A stretch of 13,805 bases of DNA from contig JAQSWE010000029.1 of NCBI GenBank assembly GCA_029266795.1, forward strand, positions 1 through 13,805, given 5' to 3'. The first letter of the stretch is position 1; the number at the start of each line of letters is the position of its first letter. Positions 1 to 6,366 of the stretch are shown here, piece by piece. The notes beneath the pieces were generated by a model. The model ran no database searches. It was given only the letters and a program-made list of their open reading frames with translations, and was not told where the DNA came from. The translations under genes were made by a program, and so were the position numbers. The DNA is from Alphaproteobacteria bacterium. GTDB taxonomy: Bacteria; Pseudomonadota; Alphaproteobacteria; Micavibrionales; UBA2020.

Positions 1-80
1 ACGATGCCGGGTATAAATTCGGCGTTGGCTTCATTCTGGCCTTCGGCTTCCTGCTGGTGCGGCATTTTTTCATACCGTGA
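1..80 (+). CDS. C-terminal end of a membrane protein (partial, 5' end outside window)
   Basis: An open frame runs in from the left edge (first full codon at 3) and stops at TGA 78-80. The visible 25 residues contain one hydrophobic stretch rich in Phe, Leu and Gly (GVGFILAFGFLLV) followed by RHFFIP and the stop, which fits the last membrane helix of an integral membrane protein. GC-rich codon use matches the neighbouring genes. Too little is present to name a family. It is convergent with the prepilin gene that ends at 194. Confidence 0.45.
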   Translation, partial: DAGYKFGVGFILAFGFLLVRHFFIP

Positions 81-153
81 TGCGCCCCGGTTTTACGTTT
101 TTGGCATTCAGCCATAACAGGCATGCTGATTTGGATATTAAAAAGTAAATAAA

Positions 154-169
154 TGAAACTATTGTTTCA
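154..169 (-). terminator. Possible weak terminator downstream of the prepilin gene
   Basis: Read on the - strand, TGAAAC-AATA-GTTTCA makes a 6-bp stem with a 4-base loop, followed by a T-rich tract (TTTATTTACTTTTT). It lies 25 bases beyond the prepilin stop codon. The stem has low GC, so it would be a weak Rho-independent terminator. Confidence 0.35.
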
Positions 170-193
170 CTCAGAACTTCGCTGCAGCGTAAA

Positions 194-1078
194 TCAGGGG
201 TTGGAAAACAGAAGACCGCAAATCTTTGTCGTCAGGCGCTCGTCGTAACCGGGGGTGCCTGCTTGTGTCTCGTAGCAGCTGGTGTCACCGAATGACAGCA
301 CATAGCCGTTGATTGGCGAACCATCATCCATTTTGCGGTCAATTTTGGCGGCCACGCTGGGGCTCAGTTCCTGTGCGCCGCTACCGGTTGTAAGCGGCGA
401 GCCTGTCGGGCCGGGGAGCAGCACCATAACATTACCCGTGCCAAGGGTCGAGCCGGCGCTGGCACCGCGGCACGCGCCATTGTTGCCCGCGTTGTTGCCG
501 TTGCCGCAATTCTGTCCGCTGTTGCCGGGCGCGCCGCCGGATGTGCTTGCACCGGCAAATCCAACGACGAAGCCGCCGCCAATCCGCGCTGCGGGGTGTG
601 TGACGCCCCATTCATAGCCAAGCGGGCTGTCGACCCCTTTTGCACTCACCCCAGAAATGAGGTTAGCCGTCACCAGATGCGCCCAGAAAAGATATGTTTC
701 CTGCGTGGAGGACGTGCCGGGCGCGTTCCCCAATGTCGCCACACCTTGTGACGCCCAGGTTGATTGCCAGGTGGGGCTGCCAATGATCCCGTTGCCAGAG
801 TCTGTAAGGTAGGGTGTGCAGCCGGTATTGCATCCTGGCAGCCGCTGCGGGGCATACCGCATGTCCCCTGGCGTCGCGCTATAGATGTCGCGGAATGTCC
901 CCAGCGCTGCTTGATAACCTTTTACCTGCTGGATGGTCGCTGTTATCTTTGCCTGCTGGATCATTTCCGATCCCTTCAGCACGCCGCCAATCAGCAGGCC
1001 GATGATCACAAGAACAATCGCCAATTCCACGAGGGTGAAACCGCTTTCGTAACGGCTATCAATCGTCTTCCCCGCCAC
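194..1078 (-). CDS. Type IV prepilin-like protein (GFTLVE N-terminal methylation motif)
   Basis: The protein carries the classic prepilin peptidase site and helix, G/FTLVE followed by LAIVLVIIGLLIGGVL, with Glu at position +5 of the mature protein. Family knowledge: the leader is cleaved after Gly, the new N-terminal Phe is methylated, and the helix packs into a pilus or pseudopilus. The mature part is about 280 residues, with a Gly/Asn/Ser-rich middle and Cys residues near both the start and the end of the globular region. Start choice: the open frame extends to ATG 1183, which would give a 48-residue leader, and ATG 1105 gives 22. GTG 1078 gives a typical basic 13-residue leader and has AAGGGGG five bases upstream, so I prefer it. 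The gene follows the Sel1-repeat gene on the same strand. No pilus assembly ATPase or prepilin peptidase is in the window, so major or minor pilin cannot be decided. Confidence 0.85.
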   Translation of the reverse strand: MAGKTIDSRYESGFTLVELAIVLVIIGLLIGGVLKGSEMIQQAKITATIQQVKGYQAALGTFRDIYSATPGDMRYAPQRLPGCNTGCTPYLTDSGNGIIGSPTWQSTWASQGVATLGNAPGTSSTQETYLFWAHLVTANLISGVSAKGVDSPLGYEWGVTHPAARIGGGFVVGFAGASTSGGAPGNSGQNCGNGNNAGNNGACRGASAGSTLGTGNVMVLLPGPTGSPLTTGSGAQELSPSVAAKIDRKMDDGSPINGYVLSFGDTSCYETQAGTPGYDERLTTKICGLLFSNP

Positions 1079-1183
1079 AACGTCCCCCTTGTGTGCTGCC
1101 CACATATCATTGTGCGCGTTTAATGTTAAAGGCAGCTTGATATTGTCTAAAGTTTTATCAAAAGCAGTTGGAAGGTACTGCAT

Positions 1184-1690
1184 TTATTGGGTTTTGGGTG
1201 AGGGCTGGAAAGATTTTAGCCGTTTTTCCTGCGCGGCTTTTTGCTCGGCGGGCAACGTCTCGCCAAGCGCCCCTGCCTTGTCGCGGGCGTCTTGGTTACC
1301 CGCAGCAGCCGAGAGGCTGTACCAGAAATATGCCTCCCCCGCATCTTTCGTGACGGAACGTCCCATCGCGTAAAGGTCGCCCAGTTCTGCCTGTGCCGCC
1401 GCATCGCCCTGCATGGCTTTGGCGAAAGCCGCATCTGCAATGTTTGTGGGCGGCGCAACAGACTGGTTACGCAAGTCGATCGCCACCTTTGCGCCGATCG
1501 ACACCAGTACCAGCACCGGCAGCACGGGAAGGAAGTTGAGTATCTGCCGCACAACGGGATGCCGCCGGCGCTCCCCCGTCATCGCGGCTTCTTTTCTGAA
1601 CATGTATCGCGCGAATTTTACCGCCGCGATGACGAGCAGTGCGGATATGACCGCCAATACGCACAGCCATGTATATTGTTCGAACGCCAT
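1184..1690 (-). CDS. Membrane-anchored Sel1-like repeat protein
   Basis: A 168-residue protein with two hydrophobic segments (about 8-28 and 50-67), a basic loop between them, and a C-terminal domain with Sel1-like (TPR-related) repeats from about residue 86. The clearest are A-A-x-A-E-L-G-D-L-Y-A-M-G and the following A-x-x-W-Y-S-L-S-A-A-A-G-N unit. Sel1 repeats usually mediate protein contacts; here the repeats would sit outside the second helix or in the cytoplasm depending on topology. Start: ATG 1690 has a GGTCGGGG stretch just upstream. An in-frame ATG at 1765 would add 25 residues with no hydrophobic or conserved features. The stop codon directly abuts an ATG of the long form of the prepilin frame (TAA then ATG at 1183). 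The two genes are probably cotranscribed, so a role in pilus biology is possible but is only inferred from position. Confidence 0.75.
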   Translation of the reverse strand: MAFEQYTWLCVLAVISALLVIAAVKFARYMFRKEAAMTGERRRHPVVRQILNFLPVLPVLVLVSIGAKVAIDLRNQSVAPPTNIADAAFAKAMQGDAAAQAELGDLYAMGRSVTKDAGEAYFWYSLSAAAGNQDARDKAGALGETLPAEQKAAQEKRLKSFQPSPKTQ

Positions 1691-1820
1691 TTGCCCCGAC
1701 CCTGATTTGCCCTTCGGCAAGCCTACAGGCGGCTCGACGCGCGCACAAATAAAAATCAAACACACTGCATTATGTGAATGTGACGGTAATCCTTGCCACC
1801 GCCGCCGCTATCCCATAAAA

Positions 1821-1839
1821 ATTCTCCATACAGGAGAAT
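1821..1839 (+). promoter_or_regulatory. Hairpin that covers the hisC ribosome binding site
   Basis: ATTCTCC-ATACA-GGAGAAT is a perfect 7-bp inverted repeat with a 5-base loop. The right arm contains the AGGAGA Shine-Dalgarno sequence of hisC, whose ATG is at 1844. If formed in the mRNA, the stem would hide the ribosome binding site; as DNA it could equally be a short operator. The pairing is visible; its function is inferred. Confidence 0.5.
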
Positions 1840-1843
1840 AACC

Positions 1844-2926
1844 ATGACCGCCGCACATCCGCTTCCCAAACAGGGCATCCTCGACATCAAGCCGTATATC
1901 GGCGGGGAGGGGCGCGTGGCGGGGATAACGGATTTGCTGCGGCTGGCGTCGAACGAAAACGCGCTGGGCTGCAGTCCCAAGGCGCGGGACGCTTACCTCG
2001 CTTGCGCGAACGACCTGTTCCGTTATCCCGATGGTTCGGCGGCGGAGCTGCGCGGCGCGCTGGGCAAGACTTATAATATGAACCCCGACAATATTATCTG
2101 CGGCTCGGGATCGGAAGAGCTGATCTCGCTGCTCGTGCGCGCCTATGCGGGGCCGGGGGATGAAGTGCTGTTCCCGCAATACGGGTTCCTGATGTACCCG
2201 ATCTGCGCCAAGGCCGTGGGCGCGACGCCTGTGCTGGCGCCGGAAAACGATTTCCGCACCGATGTTGACGCGCTTTTGAAGGCGGTGACGCCCAAGACGA
2301 AAATGCTGCTGCTCGCCAACCCGAACAACCCGACCGGCAGCTATATCACGCGCGAAGAACTGAAACACCTTTGCGAAAAAGTGCCGTCGAACGTGCTCAT
2401 CCTGCTCGACAGTGCCTATGCGGAATTCGTACAGGCCGCCGATTACTCCGACGGGCGCGACATGGTCGATGCGCATCCGAATGTGGTGATGCTACGCACC
2501 TTTTCCAAGATTTACGGGCTGGCGGCGCTGCGCCTCGGCTGGGGCTATTGCTCGCCGGAGGTAGCAGGGGTGGTTAATCGCGTGCGCGGCGCGTTCAACG
2601 TCAATGCGCCCGCACAGGCGGCAGGGGTGGCGGCGCTCGCCGATACCGATTTCCTGAAACGCACCATCGACATGACCACTACGGGGCGGAAATATCTTGC
2701 GGAAAATATCGGCGCGCTGGGTTACCGCGTATTGCCCTCGGTCGGCAACTTCCTGCTCATCGAATTCGGTGAAAACGCCGAAAAGATCCGTGTTGCCCTT
2801 AAAGACAAGGGTATTTTCATCCGCCAGATGGGGGCGTATAATCTGCCAAGGCATCTGCGCGTGACCGTCGGCACGGCTGACGACAATGCGCGGCTCGTGA
2901 ATGAATTGAAAAACATAAAGGGCTGA
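1844..2926 (+). CDS. hisC: Histidinol-phosphate aminotransferase (PLP, fold type I)
   Basis: This class I/II aminotransferase converts imidazole acetol phosphate plus glutamate to histidinol phosphate plus 2-oxoglutarate in histidine synthesis. In alphaproteobacteria HisC-type enzymes often also transaminate aromatic precursors. Visible motifs: LASNENALG near residues 34-42, GSGSEEL (87-93), NPNNPTG (159-165), the pyridoxal-binding DSAYAEF (189-195), the Schiff-base lysine K222 in TFSKIYGLA, and the phosphate-binding R230 in LRLGWGYC. The length of 360 residues is normal for the family. ATG 1844 is chosen because AGGAGA lies directly upstream; an upstream in-frame ATG at 1793 would add 17 unconserved residues. 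No other his genes are nearby. The next gene starts five bases after the stop, suggesting cotranscription. Confidence 0.93.
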   Translation: MTAAHPLPKQGILDIKPYIGGEGRVAGITDLLRLASNENALGCSPKARDAYLACANDLFRYPDGSAAELRGALGKTYNMNPDNIICGSGSEELISLLVRAYAGPGDEVLFPQYGFLMYPICAKAVGATPVLAPENDFRTDVDALLKAVTPKTKMLLLANPNNPTGSYITREELKHLCEKVPSNVLILLDSAYAEFVQAADYSDGRDMVDAHPNVVMLRTFSKIYGLAALRLGWGYCSPEVAGVVNRVRGAFNVNAPAQAAGVAALADTDFLKRTIDMTTTGRKYLAENIGALGYRVLPSVGNFLLIEFGENAEKIRVALKDKGIFIRQMGAYNLPRHLRVTVGTADDNARLVNELKNIKG

Positions 2927-2931
2927 TCCGC

Positions 2932-3693
2932 ATGACACGCAACCAGCAGTGGATTTTGATCGCCGTCGCGGCCGTCATCGGCGCCGCGCTGGTGGTGGGC
3001 GTCATCAAGAAAAAATTCCCACAGGTCGCAGGCGGGAAACCGGCCATCGAAACCGCGGCGAAAACGCCCGACGGAAAACCCGTCAAGGTCATCGAACCCT
3101 ACAAGGGCGCGCCGCCCGCGCCGCGCGGCGATTACGATCCCAAGCTGAACCAGACGATACAATCGGTCATGGGGCAGCTGCGCATGCTGGATTCCGCGCT
3201 CGCCCGCGCCGTGATGCGCAAAAAGCTCGGCTTCGATGAATTTGAAAAGCTGCATTTCGGCGGCGCGGATGCCAATGTCGATCCCGCCTATGCGGTGTTT
3301 AACCCCGAAGGCAAGATCAAGTTCCGCCCGCTGATGGGCGCATGGATCGACCAGGCGACGCTTGATGCCGTGACGAAACAGAAAAATATGCGCATCTATT
3401 ACAGCCTGCGCCGCCAGACCGACCTCTCGGGCACGACCGATGCGCTCTATGCCGTCATTCCCGCGCCGACGGAAAAATTCTGCAAGCAGGCGCGCATGGC
3501 GTACAAGATCAAGCCCGCCCTCAAATTCGCCGCGGATAACGGCGTGATCGTGACGGACGAAGCGGGCGCGATCCCGAATGACGCGATGAAATTGCCGTCA
3601 TGCATCACCTCCGGCGATGGCCGAGTCTATTATTTCCACCCCTTGCGTGCGCGCTTCCTCCGCAAGGGCGGAACGATGTGGCAGGGCCGTTAA
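2932..3693 (+). CDS. Single-pass membrane-anchored protein of unknown function, coupled to hisC
   Basis: This 253-residue protein begins with one hydrophobic helix (about 7-25), followed by KKK and a Pro/Lys-rich linker to residue 66, giving an inside-to-outside anchor with the bulk of the protein in the periplasm. The folded part holds an amphipathic segment (about 71-98) and two Cys residues, C184 in EKFCKQ and C224 in LPSCITSGDG, that could form a disulfide. An N-terminal helix, an extended alpha segment and a late Cys pair recall pilin-like minor subunits, but there is no G/FTLxE cleavage site, so this is only a weak resemblance. I do not recognise the family. It starts five bases after hisC and is probably translated from the same message, although there is no obvious metabolic link. 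Confidence 0.75.
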   Translation: MTRNQQWILIAVAAVIGAALVVGVIKKKFPQVAGGKPAIETAAKTPDGKPVKVIEPYKGAPPAPRGDYDPKLNQTIQSVMGQLRMLDSALARAVMRKKLGFDEFEKLHFGGADANVDPAYAVFNPEGKIKFRPLMGAWIDQATLDAVTKQKNMRIYYSLRRQTDLSGTTDALYAVIPAPTEKFCKQARMAYKIKPALKFAADNGVIVTDEAGAIPNDAMKLPSCITSGDGRVYYFHPLRARFLRKGGTMWQGR

Positions 3694-3761
3694 CCTGCTG
3701 AATCTGATATATAATATCAAAATTATCTCCGCGTTAATAATCGCATGTTAAAATATTCGGC

Positions 3762-5060
3762 ATGGGCACGACTATTTATCACGGCAGCCGCACGGTCGAG
3801 GGCATCGAGACCATCGATCTGACCAAGGCGAAATCGGGCGGATCGAGCTCCGAATACGGCATTGGTTTCTATACTTCCCTCAACCGCGCCGACGGCGAGA
3901 CCAACGCGTTTTCGCGCGGCTCCACCGCTGGCTGGGTTTACGAGTTCGAGGTAAAGGGCAATTTCGACAGCTACACCACCGGCCACCGCGACCGCTGGAT
4001 CTCCGGCTTCGAAGATGTGACGCGCGAGCTCGTGCAGGATTTCGCGAAGGGCATGGCGAAACTGGGCGGCGATTTTGAAGCCGCGGGCGCGGCGCTGCTG
4101 GAAAAATTCGACGCCGGAAAATTCGCAGGCCATACGGGCCGCAACTTCATCATGAACCTGCAATCCGAATACGGCGTCCCGCGCGCTGACAATGCGGGCA
4201 AAATCACCTCCGCCGATATTCTGGACGCGGCCGGCTATGACGGGCTGCGCGGCAATGGCGGGCAGTATTTCGTGTTTATGAACCCGAAGACGATGCCGGT
4301 GCCGGTGCCGCATGCCTTCGCGCATCCCGGACACCCGCAGGCCGATGCTGTGGGCCGCGTGCTGGCCGAAATCAGCGCGTTGAAGATGATCGACGAATAC
4401 GGTCGCGGCGATGACGCGCCGAAAATCCAGCCGCATTTGATGCGCGACCTGCGCTTCGCGGTCGCCGAGATCGTGACTGACGTGATGAAGGGCAATATCG
4501 AGGCCTATCCGAAAATGCTGGGCGTGCGCAATATGCTCGAGGAAACGGGCGTGCCGCTGTCCGACCATATGAAGCGTACGCTCGATGCCGCCGAGCAGGC
4601 GACAGGCGCGATCGCCAAGCTGCCGCCCGAGCAGATTTCCGCCCGCCGCGAGGCCGAGGCGCTGGTGAAAGACAAACCGGAGCGCATCAAGGGCGAGGGC
4701 TTCAACGATTACAAGGACCGCGTCTTCGCGTGGTACGACGCGAACAACCCGAACGCGACCGAGGCGCAGCAGCGCGGTTTCAGCCATGCGCTGTTCGACA
4801 CATTGTACCGCGACGCGCAGCAGGCCTATGCCGTGCGCACATTGGATGCGCTCGCCATCAACCACGACCCCGCAAAGCTGGAGCGCATGCTGGCGCAGGA
4901 TACGTCGTGGGGGTTGAGCCGCAGCATGGGCGCGATCCAGCATATCGAATACGATCTTGATACGATGCATTCAAAACCCGGCTTCAAACTGCCGGAGCCG
5001 AAATCCGCGCCCGTGATCGAGCACAAATTCACCGTCTCACCGTCGAAACCAGCGGCTTAA
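3762..5060 (+). CDS. ADP-ribosyltransferase-like (ART-PolyVal-type) domain protein
   Basis: The first 180 residues show the layout of ART-like domains found in polyvalent and toxin-type proteins. There is a starting strand with YHGS (6-9), a glycine-aromatic motif SEYGIGFYTS (30-39), and a strand GWVYEFEV (57-64). A closing GYDGLRG (158-164) and GGQYFVFMNP (166-175) match the G-I/Y-D-G...YVVF-x-P signature of that group. In that fold H7 and the Y/F around 32-37 would bind NAD, and the third catalytic position would be near Q168 rather than a clear Glu. Residues 195-432 are largely helical and polar, with no signal peptide or membrane helix and no family I recognise. ATG 3762 is the first start in frame. 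The gene stands alone on its strand after an AT-rich spacer. It could be an effector or toxin, a phage-derived protein, or an inactive NAD-binding relative. No antitoxin or immunity gene is evident next to it. Confidence 0.7.
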   Translation: MGTTIYHGSRTVEGIETIDLTKAKSGGSSSEYGIGFYTSLNRADGETNAFSRGSTAGWVYEFEVKGNFDSYTTGHRDRWISGFEDVTRELVQDFAKGMAKLGGDFEAAGAALLEKFDAGKFAGHTGRNFIMNLQSEYGVPRADNAGKITSADILDAAGYDGLRGNGGQYFVFMNPKTMPVPVPHAFAHPGHPQADAVGRVLAEISALKMIDEYGRGDDAPKIQPHLMRDLRFAVAEIVTDVMKGNIEAYPKMLGVRNMLEETGVPLSDHMKRTLDAAEQATGAIAKLPPEQISARREAEALVKDKPERIKGEGFNDYKDRVFAWYDANNPNATEAQQRGFSHALFDTLYRDAQQAYAVRTLDALAINHDPAKLERMLAQDTSWGLSRSMGAIQHIEYDLDTMHSKPGFKLPEPKSAPVIEHKFTVSPSKPAA

Positions 5061-5202
5061 AAATTTCAAAAATCTTCGGAACACAATCCCGCGCATGCGC
5101 ATTGGCTGGGCAGGAAACGGGGACATCTCACGGTGTTCAATCACAGTCACGAAGTCTTTCGTTTCCGCTCAAATTCGTTTCCGGCCTCATGGCTGGCAAG
5201 AG

Positions 5203-5251
5203 GAGAGGCAAGGCATATGAAGGTCTAACGACCATTCGCCTTGCCTCTCTT
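5203..5251. terminator. Strong nested hairpin between convergent genes, probable terminator
   Basis: GAGAGGCAAGGC (5203-5214) pairs perfectly with GCCTTGCCTCTC (5238-5249), a 12-bp stem. The 23-base loop contains a second small stem, GGTC-TAAC-GACC (5222-5233). On the + strand the stem is followed by a T-rich run (TTTACTTTT). It lies between the stop codons of the ART-like gene (+) and the small exported protein gene (-), so a terminator is the simplest reading. The unusually long loop with its own hairpin also fits a structured RNA or dispersed repeat. Confidence 0.5.
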
Positions 5252-5262
5252 TACTTTTACGA

Positions 5263-5565
5263 TTATCCCGCAAAATGCCAGTCATAGCCTTCGCGCACGA
5301 TGCAGGCGAGTTGCTTGTCGTCTTCGACATACAGCTCGACCCATTTGCCGGTCTTGCGGCTGACATACCACATATGCACATGATCGTCGGTGTCGATGCC
5401 ATCGGCGAGGTAGGAGAGTTTTCGCTCTGTCATCAGGCGCTTGGCCATCTCGCCGACCGGCGCGCATTCGCGGGCAGGGGCGGGGCGCACGACTGCGTAG
5501 GCGGTGATGGAGGCGGTTGCGGCAAGGCAGAGGCCCAGCGCCAGAATTTTGATCTTGAACGCCAT
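5263..5565 (-). CDS. Small exported or membrane-anchored protein of unknown function
   Basis: A 100-residue protein with a basic N-terminus and a hydrophobic stretch (about 6-26) that acts as a signal peptide or anchor. It is followed by a short domain with the pattern C-A-P (34-36), M-W-Y-V-S-x-K-T-G-K-W-V-E-L (65-78) and A-C-I-V-x-E-G-Y-D-W (87-96). The arrangement, Cys early, then S/N-x-x-T-G-x-W, then A-C-x-V-x-x-G-x-x-W, resembles a group of small exported alphaproteobacterial and phage-associated proteins of unknown role. C34 and C88 could form a disulfide in the periplasm. ATG 5565 is preceded by GCAGGG at good spacing. It is divergent from the histidine phosphatase gene, and a 14-bp palindrome lies between them. 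Confidence 0.7.
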   Translation of the reverse strand: MAFKIKILALGLCLAATASITAYAVVRPAPARECAPVGEMAKRLMTERKLSYLADGIDTDDHVHMWYVSRKTGKWVELYVEDDKQLACIVREGYDWHFAG

Positions 5566-5566
5566 A

Positions 5567-5594
5567 TTGACCCTGCCTGCTGTTGTTATATAAC
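5567..5594 (+). promoter_or_regulatory. Predicted sigma70-type promoter for the histidine phosphatase gene
   Basis: TTGACC (5567-5572) and TATAAC (5589-5594) are separated by 16 bases, placing a start near 5601, about 40 bases before ATG 5642. The -10 element lies inside a 14-bp palindrome. Prediction by pattern only. Confidence 0.4.
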
Positions 5595-5596
5595 AA
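5583..5596. promoter_or_regulatory. Perfect 14-bp palindrome in a divergent intergenic region
   Basis: TTGTTATATAACAA reads identically on both strands. It lies in the 76-base gap between two divergent genes and overlaps the predicted -10 element of the + strand gene. Dimeric repressors often bind such sites, but AT-rich palindromes also arise around -10 elements by chance. Confidence 0.4.
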
Positions 5597-5641
5597 GGAT
5601 ACCGTGTTTCGATTCACAAGTCCAACCCGAGGGGTTTTCGC

Positions 5642-6223
5642 ATGCTGCCGCGCTCGTTTTACTTCGTCCGCCACGGCGAAACCGACTGGAACAAGAACGC
5701 GCGCATCCAGGGGCATACCGACATCCCCTTGAATGAAACCGGCCGCACGCAGGCGGAACAGGCGGTGAAAGTCCTGACCCGCCTGCCCATCGACCGCATT
5801 ATCGTCAGCAACCTCTCCCGCGCCTATGAAACGGCGTCGATCATTAATGCCGGCCTGCAAAAGCCGCTGGTGGTGGACGAGGGCTTAAAGGAGCGCAACT
5901 ACGGCGCTTTCGAAGGCAAGGCGGTCGAAGAAATGGAAACGCTGAAAAGCGACCTCGTGAAGCAGGGCCTGCCACCCGAAGAAAACGGCTACCCGTGCCC
6001 GCCCGGCGGCGAGCCCTATGCCGCCTTCCGCGAGCGCGCCATCGCCGCCTTCTGCCGCAACCTCGACACCTATGAAGGCGAAAACATTTTGTTCGTCGCG
6101 CATGGCGGCGTATACCGCGTGCTGCGCCGCTGCCTCTTCACGGAACTCGACCACAGCGCCAACGTCCAGCCCTTCCATTTCAATAAGGGTGATGACGGTT
6201 GGCTGCTGCATCATTTGAAGTGA
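5642..6223 (+). CDS. Histidine phosphatase family protein (phosphoglycerate mutase-like)
   Basis: A 193-residue member of the histidine phosphatase branch 1 superfamily, cytoplasmic. The catalytic motif F-V-R-H-G-E-T is at 8-14, with R10 and H11 (the phosphorylated His). N-E-T-G-R-x-Q-A-E is near 31-39, and L-S-R-A-Y-E-T-A near 58-65 contains the phosphate-binding R60. The acid/base E84 lies in GLKERNYG, and the second His, H154, is in FVAHGGVYR. All key residues are present, so it should be an active phosphatase. Substrate cannot be told from sequence; relatives include cofactor-independent GpmB-like enzymes, alpha-ribazole phosphatase and broad phosphatases. No cobalamin or glycolysis genes flank it. 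GAGGGG lies ten bases before ATG 5642. Confidence 0.9.
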   Translation: MLPRSFYFVRHGETDWNKNARIQGHTDIPLNETGRTQAEQAVKVLTRLPIDRIIVSNLSRAYETASIINAGLQKPLVVDEGLKERNYGAFEGKAVEEMETLKSDLVKQGLPPEENGYPCPPGGEPYAAFRERAIAAFCRNLDTYEGENILFVAHGGVYRVLRRCLFTELDHSANVQPFHFNKGDDGWLLHHLK

Positions 6224-6231
6224 TGAATTTC

Positions 6232-6250
6232 TCCTCTCCGAAAGAGAGGA
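6232..6250. other. Short hairpin downstream of the histidine phosphatase gene
   Basis: TCCTCTC-CGAAA-GAGAGGA is a perfect 7-bp stem with a 5-base loop, nine bases after the TGA at 6221-6223. No T-run follows on the + strand, so it is not a standard intrinsic terminator. It may stabilise the 3' end of the message. Confidence 0.35.
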
Positions 6251-6329
6251 CGGCACCATACTTAATATATGGAAGGGAAATACGCCGGATAAGAGCCGGG
6301 GAACCATTCTGCCGGTCATGGGTTAGAAA

Positions 6330-6353
6330 ATTACAATATCATTAATTTGTAAT
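6330..6353. promoter_or_regulatory. AT-rich inverted repeat upstream of the glycine-zipper gene
   Basis: ATTACAA (6330-6336) and TTGTAAT (6347-6353) are 7-bp inverted arms separated by ten bases, about one helical turn apart in total. The site ends 13 bases before ATG 6367. The geometry suits a dimeric regulator, but an AT-rich repeat of this size may be chance. Confidence 0.3.
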
Positions 6354-6366
6354 AACGAGGTACACC

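Noticed and set aside
3710..3715. TATAAT upstream of the ART-like gene as a promoter
   Set aside because: The hexamer is perfect, but no -35 element lies 16-18 bases upstream and the surrounding sequence is AT-rich, so it is not listed as a feature.
3723..4970. Long 415-residue open frame on the - strand opposite the ART-like gene
   Set aside because: It is rich in Arg, His and Ala as expected from the antisense of a GC-rich gene, has no domain, and overlaps a protein with clear motifs.
5095..5287. Short + strand open frames (5102-5287 and one from ATG 5095) between the convergent genes
   Set aside because: No ribosome binding site and no recognisable domain, and they run through the hairpin at 5203-5251. 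The segment is better explained as intergenic.
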